From: Helicobacter bilis | Lineage (GTDB): Bacteria; Campylobacterota; Campylobacteria; Campylobacterales; Helicobacteraceae | NCBI RefSeq assembly: GCF_900198365.1 | Contig: NZ_FZMS01000008.1 | Coordinates: 1-53,136 of the forward strand | Reading direction: 5' to 3' | DNA length: 53,136 nt | Shown: piece after piece, positions 44,229-53,136 of the stretch | Layout of the letters: every line of letters starts with the position of its first letter | Numbering within the stretch: the stretch's first letter is position 1 | Program-made: the position numbers and the translations under genes | Notes under the pieces: model-generated | The model's database searches: none | Told to the model about the DNA's origin: nothing | Seen by the model: the letters and a program-made list of their open reading frames with translations, nothing else

Positions 44229-46828
44229 ATGATAATTTTAGGTATTTCAGCCTTTTACCACGATAGTGCCATAGCCCTATTAGAAGATGATAGAATCCTT
44301 TTTGCCTTGCAAGAAGAGAGACTATCTCGCATTAAAGCTGATAGCACATTTCCTAAACTATCCATTGAAGCGGCATTAAACTATATAAATAACAACTGCC
44401 ACGATTATATGGGGGGGGGGGGGGTGAATACCCTAAAAACACTCCACAAGATTTAACCAACTTAGAATCTACTTTTGAAAACGCCCAAGCCCAAGACGAT
44501 TCTAAGAATTGCGGTGGGGCTTTGCGTGTTTTGGGACAATTTGGGGATAGGAGTTACCTAAAAGGTAATGACTGCGGCGATTTTTCGCAACTCCCGCAAA
44601 TACCCCGCAAAGCCCAATCCTCCAACCTAAAGCCAACACCCCTAACACTAGATTCCATTGATTCCTTTGTCTTTTATGACAAACCTTTTCTCACCTTTGA
44701 ACGCTTACTTGAGACCTACTTTGCCACCGCGCCAAAGGGCTTTCTAAGCTTTGTAAAGGCTATCCCCGTATGGCTTTCAACAAAGCTTTTCTTAAAAGAA
44801 ACCATCGCACGAGAGCTAGAATCTTTGTATAAAAAACTCTATCCGCAAAAAAGTAAGCAAGAAATTAAAGCATTTAAACAAAAAGTGCTAAATAATCTCT
44901 ACTTTAGCGAACATCACTTAAGCCATTGTGGCTCTGCATTTTTCCCAAGTCCTTTTAGTGATGCTGGGATTCTAACCCTTGATGGCATAGGCGAGTGGGC
45001 GACTACGACTATTGCTAAGGGGCAAGATAATTATATTGAGATTTTACAAGAGCTGCATTTTCCGCACTCTCTAGGGCTTTTGTATTCTGCTTTTACTTAT
45101 TATTTAGGCTTCAAAGTCAATTCCGGTGAATATAAAGTGATGGGCTTAGCCCCTTATGGAGAGCCAAAGTTTGTAGATATTATCAAAACGCATTTAGTAG
45201 ATATCAAGCCTGATGGGAGCTTTTCACTCAATATGGAGTATTTCTCTTACACCTATGGGCTAAGAATGACAAATGCCAAGTTTGACAGCCTTTTTCACGC
45301 ACAAAGAAACCCAGAATCTAAGCTAGAACAAATCCATATGGACATAGCCGCAAGCCTGCAAGTAGTAACTGAAGAAATAATGATAGCCCTAGCTCGCACC
45401 ACAGCTAGACTTAGTGGCAGTAGGAATCTTGTTTTAAGTGGTGGTGTCGCGCTAAACTGCGTGGGTAATGGCAAGATTTATCAAAAGCTTATCAAAGAAG
45501 AAAAGATTTTGGATCATATTTGGATACAGCCTGCAAGTGGGGATGCGGGAAGTGCGGTGGGGTGTGCCTTAGCGTTTTACCATATAGAATGCAAACAGCC
45601 TAGAATCCGTGAAGAAAAACAAGCCAAGTGTGAAAAAGCGGATTCTAGCAATGAAACCCAAAATGTAAGTGAGCCAACAAAGGATTCTAGGAGTTTCACC
45701 CAAAACGCAGAAAATGTGTTTTGTAGCCAAGCAGATAGGCGGCAGGATTTTTGTGATAAAAATGGGGCTTTGCAAGGCGAAGCAAGGGAGTTACCTAAAG
45801 CGGTAATGACCGAAGCTGAGCTGAAAGCAATCACCATTTTAGCCAAAAAGCCAACGCCAAAGATAAGCCCAAGCAATTCTAAGATTTTGGAACTAGAATC
45901 GGGGTTTTCAAACGCCACAAATATAAAAGGGTCGCAGGCGGAAGGATTTGCCGATGATTTTGTGGGTTGCGCGCGGCGAGCGGTGGGCGAAGGGATTTAC
46001 CTAAGCGGTAATGAGCAAGCCCACCGCGCAGACTCCCGCAAAAGCGTGGCAAAGCCAACGCCTTTGCTAAAAGATTCTATGCAAGGAAGCTATTTAGGGC
46101 TATCCTACTCTAACGAAGAAGTCCAAGCCACGCTAGATTCCCTAAACGCAGTCTATGAAAAGCATCATTTTGACACGATCAAGCACTTAACTGCCGAAGC
46201 TCTAGCACAAGGTAAAGTAGTAGGCTGGCATCAAGGGCGGTGTGAGTTTGGACCTAGGGCATTAGGGGCTAGATCGATCCTAGGCGATCCACGCAATACC
46301 ACAATGCAAAAGACGATGAACCTAAAGATTAAATATAGAGAATCTTTCCGCCCATTTGCCCCAAGTGTGCTGGACTTTGCCATAAATGAGTGGTTTGAGT
46401 GCGACTACATTAGCCCATATATGCTGCTTGTAGCCCCTGTGAAAAGGGAGAAATGCTACCCACTCACAAAAGAGCAAAAAGAGCTTTTTGGCATAGAAAA
46501 GCTAAATATTATTAGAAGCGAGATTCCAAGTGTAACGCATATTGACTATTCTGCGAGAATCCAAAGTGTGCATAAAGAGACTAATCCGCGTTATTACGCA
46601 CTTATAGAAGAGTTTTATAAACTTAGCGGTGTGCCTGTGCTAGTGAATACGAGCTTTAATGTGCGAGGTGAGCCTATGGTATGTAGTCCTTATGATTCTT
46701 ATGCGTGTTTTATGGGGACGGAGATGGATATGCTAGTGATTGAAGATTTTATTCTTTATAAAGAGAAACAACCACAAGAGCATATCGCAAAGTTTAGAGA
46801 TATTAAAGATAAGTATGAGCTAGATTAA
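44229..46828 (+). CDS. SxtI/NodU-type carbamoyltransferase, off-phase at a G14 tract, with two repeat-rich insertions
   Basis: The family transfers carbamoyl from carbamoyl phosphate to hydroxyls of sugars or other compounds. The first 60 residues (IILGISAFYHDSAIALLEDD, LQEERLSRIKADSTFP) lead into 14 G (44411-44424), after which this frame stops at 44454. The remaining protein lies in the frame reached with 12 or 15 G and would total about 865 residues. It shows VFYDKPFLTFERLLETYFA, EHHLSHCGSAFFPSPF, GGVALNCVGNGKI, RCEFGPRALGARSILGDPR and PVLVNTSFNVRGEPMVC. Two insertions (about 44400-44640 and 45590-46080) make it about 250 residues longer than usual; both contain R2 repeats. It leads an operon with SGNH and SxtJ/SxtK-like genes. 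Confidence 0.85.
44411..44424. repeat. G14 phase-variation tract in the carbamoyltransferase gene
   Basis: Fourteen consecutive G follow ATTATAT. With 14 the ORF ends after 75 codons; 12 or 15 would join it to the catalytic frame. This is the longest homopolymer in the window. Confidence 0.9.
44548..44577 (+). repeat. R2 hairpin repeat in carbamoyltransferase insertion 1
   Basis: After AGGAG come stem TTACC (44554-44558), loop TAAAA and stem GGTAA (44564-44568), then TGACTGCGGC. It is read in frame as SYLKGND. Confidence 0.7.
45785..45815 (+). repeat. R2 hairpin repeat in carbamoyltransferase insertion 2, first copy
   Basis: AGGGAG, stem TTACC (45791-45795), loop TAAAGC, stem GGTAA (45802-45806), then TGACCGAAGC. 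The flanks are the closest match to the intergenic copy at 26931. Confidence 0.72.
45991..46020 (+). repeat. R2 hairpin repeat in carbamoyltransferase insertion 2, second copy
   Basis: AGGGAT, stem TTACC (45997-46001), loop TAAGC, stem GGTAA (46007-46011), then TGAGCAAGC. Read in frame as YLSGNEQ. The sequence after it (ACTCCCGCAAAAGCG, AAAGCCAACGCC) recalls that after the copy in insertion 1. Confidence 0.7.
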
Positions 46829-46844
46829 ACAATAAGGGATATAT

Positions 46845-48187
46845 ATGAGAAAAGAAATATTGTATAAAATCACACAAGGCAAAATTGGCGTTTTATTGTT
46901 TTCTGTATTGTGGATTTTAATAAGTTTGCTTTTATTAAAGATTGATCGCATATCTAAAATGCGTTTTGATTTTAGCATTATGTCATTTGTATGGATTAGT
47001 GCCCTCTTATTATTGTTATGTGTATATTATGCAAGGCAGACAAAGATACAAGGCTTGAAGTTGGCATTATCTTATTTTAGTATTTTGCCTATTTGTGTAA
47101 TCATTGGTGAGGTATATGGATTCTATAAATTGCAGAATAAAGACAATAAAGATAAAGATTGTGTTTTAGAATCTAATGGCATTTATGCAACTGCTTACTA
47201 TGAGCCTAATACAATAACAGGATATAGGGCAAAACCAAATATAGTAGCTACTGCACAAATGCTAAATAAAAAAGATAACTCTATAATCTATGATATTTCC
47301 TATGATATCAATGAGTTTGGTTGGCGTAAAACAAAAAGTTCAAATAATAACAGCAAACAATGCTTTCTCTTTTTTGGCGATAGCTTTACCATAGGCGAGG
47401 GGTTAAATGATAATGAAAGTTTGCCATTTTATTTTGGACAACAAGTCGATATGAAAATTTATAACTTTGGATTCCATGGATATGGACCTCATCAAGCCTT
47501 AGCTTTGCTTTTAAGCGGTGAGGTTAAAAGGACAATTAAAGATTGTGATGAAGTAATAGCACTTTATGAGAGTTTGCCACGGCATATTTCTAGGGCTAAT
47601 GGATTCTCACCATGGGAGATAGGCACAAAAGCCCCGAGATTTAAAATCAATGGCGAAAAACTAGAATGGCTAGATACTACAACTAATAAGAAAACAAAAT
47701 TTGCAAGATCAATAGAGCATCGCCTAGAACAAAGCTATTTATATAAATTCTTACAATCACGCGATACATACAAATACGATGAGAAATACAATAATCTCTA
47801 TTTTGCCATAATGTTAGAAATGCAAAAAGAGCTAAAAACACAACTTAACGCACCGCTTTATGTTTTACTATGGGATTCTAATAATTTAAGTGATGAACTA
47901 GAAGTTCAAGAATCTAATGCTATTACACAATGGCTAGAAACAACCTTTAACAACAATATAGCAACGATGGGGGGGGGGGATATATGTTAGCAAGTAATAT
48001 TTTGCAAAATTATAAAATAGCCAGAGAGAATTATTCCATTAATAAGTGTGAGCAACACCCAAACGCTATTGCAAATAAGGAATTGGCAAAATTTTTAGCA
48101 CTAAATCTAAAAGATAGCATAATACAAACAAATAGGATAAAAGCGGTAAAAACAACAGATTCTAAAACAGAAAAAATCCAAAAGTAA
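46845..48187 (+). CDS. Membrane-anchored SGNH-hydrolase-like protein 1, off-phase at a G11 tract
   Basis: Three membrane segments (about 16-36, 48-64, 71-93) precede a periplasmic SGNH domain. The block I Ser is Ser180 in FFGDSFTIGEGLNDNES, followed by NFGFHGYGPHQALAL. With 11 G at 47969-47979 the frame ends at 47990, before block V. With 12 (or 9) G it would continue into ASNILQNYKIARENYSINKC and EQHPNAIANKELAKF, giving about 447 residues, close to its 470-residue paralogue two genes downstream. SGNH proteins add or remove acyl esters on glycans. The block V Asp is replaced by Glu (EQH). It is 16 nt after the carbamoyltransferase. Confidence 0.8.
47969..47979. repeat. G11 phase-variation tract in SGNH gene 1
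   Basis: Eleven G follow AACGAT. At this length the C-terminal part of the protein, including the conserved HPNA block, is out of frame; 9 or 12 restore it. The tract lies late in the gene, so the off form keeps the nucleophile Ser but loses the catalytic His. Confidence 0.88.
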
Positions 48188-48197
48188 AAAAAGGGAA

Positions 48198-48578
48198 ATG
48201 ATGACAAGCATTAGTGATTTACGCGTATTTTTAGGCATTTGGGCGGGGATTTTTGCAGTATTTTTATTCTCTGGAATCTTATTGCACGACATTTATAGAA
48301 TCTGGGCGATCATTGGGCTAGGTGTCGCTCTAGCCCTGCAAGTCTATCCCAAAGTTAGCACACCGCTTTATATCGCACAAGTGAAGCTTGGCAGTGTGAT
48401 TGGCTGGTGCATTTCTCGTGCAACTTTGGTGGTGCTTTTTGCCCTTGTGTTTGTGCCTTTGGGGCTAGTCTTTCGCATAATAGGACGCAATGTTTTGGGT
48501 GCGAGACTTGACAAAGAAAATGATAGTTATCTTATCTCTCGTCAAAAGCAACCCGTAAGTATGAAAAATCAATTTTAG
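48198..48578 (+). CDS. SxtJ-like small membrane protein
   Basis: The 126-residue protein has three hydrophobic segments (FLGIWAGIFAVFLFSGILL, IWAIIGLGVALALQVYP, LVVLFALVFVPLGLVFRIIG). After the last one come RIIGRNVLGARLDKENDSYL and SRQKQ, a positively charged tail typical of the SxtJ family. sxtJ stands between the carbamoyltransferase sxtI and the tiny sxtK in cyanobacterial saxitoxin clusters, and the same trio occurs in many surface-glycan loci. Its biochemical role is not established. AAGGGAA precedes tandem ATGs (48198, 48201). It is 10 nt after SGNH gene 1. Confidence 0.78.
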   Translation: MMTSISDLRVFLGIWAGIFAVFLFSGILLHDIYRIWAIIGLGVALALQVYPKVSTPLYIAQVKLGSVIGWCISRATLVVLFALVFVPLGLVFRIIGRNVLGARLDKENDSYLISRQKQPVSMKNQF

Positions 48579-48595
48579 AAATCAAAGGAGATTCT

Positions 48596-50008
48596 ATGTT
48601 AAAAAACAAATGGATAAAGTCTATTATATGGATTATTGGGCTTATTGTATTAATGATGATTTTACTGAAGCTAGATCGTTTATGTTTTCGCTATTTTAAT
48701 TTTAGTATGCCTTATTTATGGATTGGTGGTGCTTTTGCGATTGTTTTGCTTATTTGTGCGAAAAGGGCTACATCTCAAGGCTTAAAACTCACTTTTATTT
48801 ATATAGCGATTGTGCCTATATGTGTTGTGATAAGTGAAGGGGTTTTTTATTATAAGATTCAAAATAAAAAAGATATACTCATACAGCCGCATAAGATTCT
48901 AGGCTATGCCCTTGCCCCAGCAGTTTCTGAAAAAGGTAAATTGATTGTAGATGACAAAGTGATTTATGATATTGTCTATACGCATAATGAAAATGCTTTG
49001 CGACTCACACCGAATAATAATACCAACTCACGCACTTGCTTGAATATCTATGGTGGCTCATTTGTCTATGGTTCTGGTGTTGGAGATTCTGAAACTATAA
49101 CCGCATATTTACAAAACAATCTACCACAATATAATGTCAAAAATTTTGGTATAGGTGCAGCTGGAGCACATCAAATGTTAGCAAGATTAGAGTTTGATTT
49201 AGATTCTAAAGAATTAGGGCAATGTGATGAAAATATCTTTATTTATGAGGCTATACCTCATCATATTTACAGAGCAAAAGGCGTATTTAAAGGACCAAAA
49301 TATGAAAATATTAATGGTGAAATTATTTATCAAGGCACATTTAGCGATGAAGAACAGGCGGTATTTTGGCGAAAAGATGATGACACAGAAAAAAATAAAA
49401 TAATAGAAAACAAACCGCGACAATCTTTTATACAGCGTATGGCAAGCACACTCAAAAAGACAAAGGACCAACTTGCAGAATCTTATACAAGAGAATATTT
49501 CTTTCCGCTTATTAAACCCGGTTCCAAGTCAAAAGATTTACTACAAAACGAAGTTTATGAAAAAGGGTTTGCCTCCAATTTGGATAGAGTGAAGCTAAAT
49601 ATCTCACAAGACCACATATATTTTGACATTATACGAAAAATCAACAAGATATTAAAAGAAAAATATAACGCAAAACTTTATGTACTTTATTGGGATTATG
49701 ATATGCACGCACAATTTTTAGACAAATACGATAAAGTCATACAAACTACACTTAAAAACGATGGTATCCCATTTTACACGATAAGTGAAATTATCGGCGA
49801 TGATTATAAAGAGGATTTAGAACGCGTAAAAAATGGGGACTTTGAACATTTTAAATATAGAATCTCTCGTTGGGATACGCACCCAAATGCCCTAGCAAAT
49901 GAGAAAATCGCAGAGTTTATTGCCACACAAATTAAAAATGGTGTGATAAAACCAAGTAAATTACACAATCCCAATACTACACATGACGATCCAAACAAAA
50001 AGGGGTAA
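48596..50008 (+). CDS. Membrane-anchored SGNH-hydrolase-like protein 2
   Basis: The 470-residue paralogue of SGNH protein 1 has the same three N-terminal membrane segments (about 8-28, 38-55, 64-84) and a periplasmic domain. Block I reads IYGGSFVYGSGVGDSET, with Ser155 kept but the usual Asp before it replaced by Gly. Block V is WDTHPNALANEKIAEF, with the Asp and His kept. No homopolymer tract is present and the frame is intact. The two proteins align end to end, so the gene arose by duplication within the operon. It probably modifies the same glycan or forms a complex with protein 1; that is inference. Confidence 0.82.
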   Translation: MLKNKWIKSIIWIIGLIVLMMILLKLDRLCFRYFNFSMPYLWIGGAFAIVLLICAKRATSQGLKLTFIYIAIVPICVVISEGVFYYKIQNKKDILIQPHKILGYALAPAVSEKGKLIVDDKVIYDIVYTHNENALRLTPNNNTNSRTCLNIYGGSFVYGSGVGDSETITAYLQNNLPQYNVKNFGIGAAGAHQMLARLEFDLDSKELGQCDENIFIYEAIPHHIYRAKGVFKGPKYENINGEIIYQGTFSDEEQAVFWRKDDDTEKNKIIENKPRQSFIQRMASTLKKTKDQLAESYTREYFFPLIKPGSKSKDLLQNEVYEKGFASNLDRVKLNISQDHIYFDIIRKINKILKEKYNAKLYVLYWDYDMHAQFLDKYDKVIQTTLKNDGIPFYTISEIIGDDYKEDLERVKNGDFEHFKYRISRWDTHPNALANEKIAEFIATQIKNGVIKPSKLHNPNTTHDDPNKKG

Positions 50009-50072
50009 GAATGACAAATAACATATTTTTACACCGCAAGGTTACCCAACTAACACATAATAAGGAGCAAAT

Positions 50073-50222
50073 ATGAATATCATTAAAGAATTATGGGCTT
50101 TTTTAAAGGAACGCAAGAAATTTTGGCTTTTCCCTGTGATTATTATCATGCTATTTCTAGGCGTATTGATTGTATTAGCAAAAGGCTCAGCTGTCGCACC
50201 TTTTATCTATACTATATTTTAA
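50073..50222 (+). CDS. SxtK/DUF5989-like single-pass membrane peptide
   Basis: The 49-residue protein MNIIKELWAFLKERKKFWLF is followed by a hydrophobic helix (PVIIIMLFLGVLIVLAKGSA) and ends VAPFIYTIF. The pattern LWxFLKERKKFWL, then a helix, then GSAxAPFIYTxF, is that of the DUF5989/SxtK family, which accompanies SxtI-type carbamoyltransferases. AAGGAG lies 7 nt before ATG 50073. It closes the operon, 64 nt after SGNH gene 2, and would be missed by size-limited gene finding. A helper or anchoring role is a guess. Confidence 0.85.
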   Translation: MNIIKELWAFLKERKKFWLFPVIIIMLFLGVLIVLAKGSAVAPFIYTIF

Positions 50223-50393
50223 GTATTATAGTATCTTAGTTTGTGTGATTTTAAGTCTTAATTACAGGGGTTTTATGTATAGACACTAAATGTTTGTATC
50301 TTAAAATCTACAAACCTACCCATAAAGGCATAACAGCTAAAATCCACAAATCACCCCAAAGATTACTGCCATCAATTAAGAGGTTCTAAGCCT

Positions 50394-51680
50394 TTACAAC
50401 AACTCAACAATCTCCCTCAAACATTTCACAACATAGCTTATAGAATCTTGTGTGATAACATAAGGGGGCATAAAGTAGATTGTATTCCCAAGTGGGCGAA
50501 GTAGTAAGCCCCTTTTTAAGCCCTCTTCAAAGATAAATATATTTGGTCGCTCTTTATCTGTGATAACATCAAAGGCTACAACCATACCGCATATTCGCAT
50601 ATTTTTCACCTTAGAAGAATCTTTTAGAATCTCAAATTCCTTTTTCATAAATAGACTTAATTGCTTGTTTTTCTCAATGATATTTTCCTGCTGAAAGATA
50701 TCAAGCACCGCATTTGCCGCCGCACATGCAAGTGTATTACCTGTATAACTATGTGAGTGTAAAAATGCCTTATATGTGCTATATGGTGCATAAAAAACAT
50801 CATATATAGAATCTGAAGTAATCACAACTGAAAGTGGCATATAACCACCGCTAATCCCCTTTGATAAGCATAAATAATCTGGCACAACACCACATTGTTC
50901 TAATGCAAACATACTGCCTGTGCGACCAAAGCCAACGGCTATTTCATCAAAAATGATTTGGATTCCATACTTCCTGCATAAAGCCATCGAATCTTTAATA
51001 TAGTCCTTATTATACATATGCATATTACCTGCACACTGGATTAAAGGCTCTAAGATAAACGCACAGATTCTATCGCCATACTCTTTTAGAATCTTTTCTA
51101 ATGATTCTAAAGCGTGAGAGTAATCGCCAAATTGCGTTTCTGGGACTTCTGTGCGTAAAGATTCTAATAAAAGCGGGGCATAAGTCTCTTTATACAAAGC
51201 TACATCACCAACGCTTAATGTCCCTATTGTCTCGCCATGGTATGAGTTTGTGAGTGAGAGAAAAAGATTGCGATTAATATTAAGATTACGGAAATAATGA
51301 AAGCTCATTTTTAACGCTACTTCAATAGCAGATGATCCATTATCCGCATAAAAGCATTTATTAAGCGGTTGTGGTAGCATATCACAAAGCCGCTTAGATA
51401 GATTGATAATAGGCTCGTGGCTAAATCCCGCTAAGATTACATGCTCTAAATTATCAAGCTGCTCTTTTATCGCTGCGTTAATATAGTCATTACAATGTCC
51501 AAAGAGATTCACCCACCAGCTACTCACACAATCAATATAACTTTTATCATTAAAGTCATACAGATAGATTCCCTTTGCCCTTTTTATAGGGATAATGGGT
51601 AGTTTCTCATGGTCTTTCATTTGCGTGCATGGATGCCAAATATGTGCTAAATCAAGCATGGCTAAATTATCATTTTGCAT
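50394..51680 (-). CDS. bioA: Adenosylmethionine-8-amino-7-oxononanoate aminotransferase BioA
   Basis: BioA converts KAPA to DAPA in biotin synthesis using SAM as amino donor. The 428-residue PLP enzyme shows [13 protein letters not shown] at the start, [51 protein letters not shown] and the PLP Lys in [15 protein letters not shown]. The length is typical. It diverges from bioF with 93 bp between the two starts, so one regulator could control both. Confidence 0.96.
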   Translation of the reverse strand: MQNDNLAMLDLAHIWHPCTQMKDHEKLPIIPIKRAKGIYLYDFNDKSYIDCVSSWWVNLFGHCNDYINAAIKEQLDNLEHVILAGFSHEPIINLSKRLCDMLPQPLNKCFYADNGSSAIEVALKMSFHYFRNLNINRNLFLSLTNSYHGETIGTLSVGDVALYKETYAPLLLESLRTEVPETQFGDYSHALESLEKILKEYGDRICAFILEPLIQCAGNMHMYNKDYIKDSMALCRKYGIQIIFDEIAVGFGRTGSMFALEQCGVVPDYLCLSKGISGGYMPLSVVITSDSIYDVFYAPYSTYKAFLHSHSYTGNTLACAAANAVLDIFQQENIIEKNKQLSLFMKKEFEILKDSSKVKNMRICGMVVAFDVITDKERPNIFIFEEGLKRGLLLRPLGNTIYFMPPYVITQDSISYVVKCLREIVELL

Positions 51681-51773
51681 GAAATACCTTTATATAAAAT
51701 CATCTCTTTATAGTAAAATAGTAACTAAAAATCGCATTTTTTGCAATGCTATCACACACTCAAGGAAAAAGAC

Positions 51774-52931
51774 ATGCAAGCTACAAAAATATTACAAGCA
51801 CTAAAAGATGATAACAATCTACGCACACTGCAAGATATACAGCACGATGGCATATATATCATAAAAGATAATAAAAGATTGCTAAATCTCTCTAGCAATG
51901 ATTATTTAGGTATTGCTACTGATAGGGAGTTACGAGAAGAGTTTTTTGATACAATAGATAAAGAAAGCTTACTCTTAGGTAGCACTTCATCGCGTAGCCT
52001 AAGTGGAAATTATAGAATCTTTACGCAGTTAGAAGACTATATCGCCGCACAATTTAGCAATAAATCTTGCCTACTCTTTAATAGCGGCTATCATCTTAAT
52101 ATCTCTTGTATGCAAGCCCTAAGCGAGTTTAGTAATGTATTATTTGTCGTGGATAAATTCGTACATGCAAGTATTATCGATGGCTTAAGGCTTGGTGGAA
52201 AACGCTTTATGCGATACACTCATAATGATATGCAATCTCTTGCAAGTATTTTAGAAAAAACACATAATCAATATGAAAGCATTATTATTGTGAGTGAGGG
52301 GCTTTTTAGTATGGATGGCGACTTAGCACAGCTAGATTCTCTCTGTGCGTTTAAACAGCAATATAGTAATGTTATGCTATATCTTGATGAAGCCCATAGT
52401 GTTGGGGTATTTGGTGAAAATGGGCTAGGTTTAGCTAGTTTGGGTTATGAAAATTCTATTGATTTTTTAGTCTATACTTTTGGTAAGGCGATTGGGTCTT
52501 TTGGGGCGTGCATGATTTGCTCACCTCATCTCAAAGACTTTTTTATTAATAAGGCAAGGGGCTTTATCTACTCAACTGCCATCGCACCTATAAATGTAGC
52601 ATGGAATCTTTTTGTATTTCAAAAGCTTAAATCCATGCAAAATAGAAGAAAACATCTATTAAATCTAAGTGAATTATTACGCAAAGAGTGTGCGAAATAT
52701 AATATAAGCTTAATGGGTGAAGCACAGATTCTATCACTCATAGCCCATACAAATGAAAATGCCCTTTTACTTGCCGATAAACTTAGTCATAAAGGCTTTT
52801 TTGCCCCAGCGATTAAAACCCCAAGCGTCCCACCAAACACAGCACGACTTAGAATCTCTCTCACAAGTAACATGCAAGAAGAAATGATGATAGAGATTGT
52901 CTCTGCATTAAATGTTGATAGAATCATCTAA
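51774..52931 (+). CDS. bioF: 8-amino-7-oxononanoate synthase BioF
   Basis: BioF condenses pimeloyl thioester and alanine to KAPA, the substrate of BioA. The 385-residue alpha-oxoamine synthase has NLSSNDYLGIA (here LLNLSSNDYLGIAT), GSTSSRSLSGNYRIFTQLE, SEGLFSMDGDLAQL, YLDEAHSVGVFGENGLG and the PLP Lys in TFGKAIGSFGA. ATG 51774 is chosen because AAGGA lies 8 nt upstream; the frame extends 11 codons further (51741) without a ribosome-binding site. The divergent bioA supports biotin rather than another alpha-oxoamine synthase pathway. Confidence 0.93.
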   Translation: MQATKILQALKDDNNLRTLQDIQHDGIYIIKDNKRLLNLSSNDYLGIATDRELREEFFDTIDKESLLLGSTSSRSLSGNYRIFTQLEDYIAAQFSNKSCLLFNSGYHLNISCMQALSEFSNVLFVVDKFVHASIIDGLRLGGKRFMRYTHNDMQSLASILEKTHNQYESIIIVSEGLFSMDGDLAQLDSLCAFKQQYSNVMLYLDEAHSVGVFGENGLGLASLGYENSIDFLVYTFGKAIGSFGACMICSPHLKDFFINKARGFIYSTAIAPINVAWNLFVFQKLKSMQNRRKHLLNLSELLRKECAKYNISLMGEAQILSLIAHTNENALLLADKLSHKGFFAPAIKTPSVPPNTARLRISLTSNMQEEMMIEIVSALNVDRII

Positions 52932-52989
52932 CACATAGGTTATAAATTATTATCATTTTAAGATTTAATCCCTTGTCATATTACTTTTT

Positions 52990-53136
52990 TTTGTCATGTT
53001 GAGCGAAGCGAAACATCTAACATAGAACCTAAACGAATCTCTGTTACCCTTTAACATTATCATACTAAGCGAAAACAAAACATCTTTAATTATCAATTTG
53101 CCCTTGAGTGAAACATCTTTAATCGTCATATTAAGC
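52990..53136 (+). repeat. Cluster of R1 repeat starts at the window end
   Basis: TTGTCATGTTGAGCGAAGCG plus AAACATCTAAC starts a good copy at about 52998. Two degenerate versions follow (CATACTAAGCGAAAACAAAA at 53061; CCTTGAGTGAAACATCTTTA at 53102) and a new start (CGTCATATTAAGC) runs off the end. No gene is seen after bioF. Confidence 0.55.

Noticed and set aside
44229-50222. Saxitoxin or other carbamoylated natural-product cluster
   Set aside because: Only the I/J/K-like genes resemble sxt; no polyketide, amidinotransferase or tailoring genes are present, and the SGNH partners point to glycan modification.

Overview
The window looks like a chromosomal segment of a non-gastric (enterohepatic-type) Helicobacter. 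The DNA is AT-rich and saturated with the word AGAATCT/AGATTCT. It carries an Hcp-type cysteine-rich Sel1 repeat protein, several Helicobacter-like outer-membrane proteins, MQO-type malate oxidation, and the gene order NIF3 - zinc-ribbon FlgZ - waaA known from H. pylori (HP0959-HP0958-HP0957). Methionine, tryptophan, biotin and purine biosynthesis genes absent from or reduced in H. pylori are present. No prophage, IS element, CRISPR array or rRNA was seen.

Layout. 1-12.7 kb, mostly minus strand: a large Aas-like phospholipid-remodelling protein (cut by the window edge), an SH3-domain membrane protein, purM, a radical SAM protein, a pseudopilin, an Hcp-like protein, purQ-purS, dapE and mrp. 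12.8-26.4 kb: a YebC-type protein, a frameshifted outer-membrane protein, fused trpGD, a solitary N6-adenine methylase, tRNA-fMet and tRNA-Gln, a RibB with a degenerate second domain, a broken pagL-like lipid A deacylase, nif3, flgZ, waaA and acpP-fabF-accA. 27-35.4 kb: metY-metA, a frameshifted glycosyltransferase, a metal ABC ATPase coupled to mqo, eno and rpmH. 35.9-41.9 kb: four overlapping outer-membrane beta-barrel genes ending in a 45-nt palindrome, then a YihY/BrkB membrane protein, a MORN-like protein and a small periplasmic protein. 42.3-50.2 kb: msbA, then a five-gene operon encoding a carbamoyltransferase, two membrane-anchored SGNH-hydrolase-like proteins and small membrane proteins resembling SxtJ and SxtK. 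50.4-52.9 kb: divergent bioA and bioF.

Two themes stand out. First, surface variation: homopolymer tracts lie inside the carbamoyltransferase (G14), the first SGNH gene (G11) and pagL (G12), and shorter runs sit at frameshifts in a glycosyltransferase (G7) and an outer-membrane protein (A7). As sequenced, none of the five reads through as one full-length protein. Together with waaA, msbA and the Aas-like protein, the window is rich in envelope lipid and glycan functions. The SxtI/J/K-like plus paired-SGNH operon is the best candidate for an under-described system: I infer a phase-variable machine that carbamoylates, and perhaps acylates or deacylates, a surface glycan.

Second, dispersed repeats inside proteins: two short repeat families occur between genes and also as in-frame insertions, about 130 residues in WaaA and about 80 plus 165 residues in the carbamoyltransferase. 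One family has a hairpin core with compensatory base changes between copies. They behave like the protein-coding palindromic elements described in Rickettsia. All calls come from reading the sequence and translations; no database search was run.
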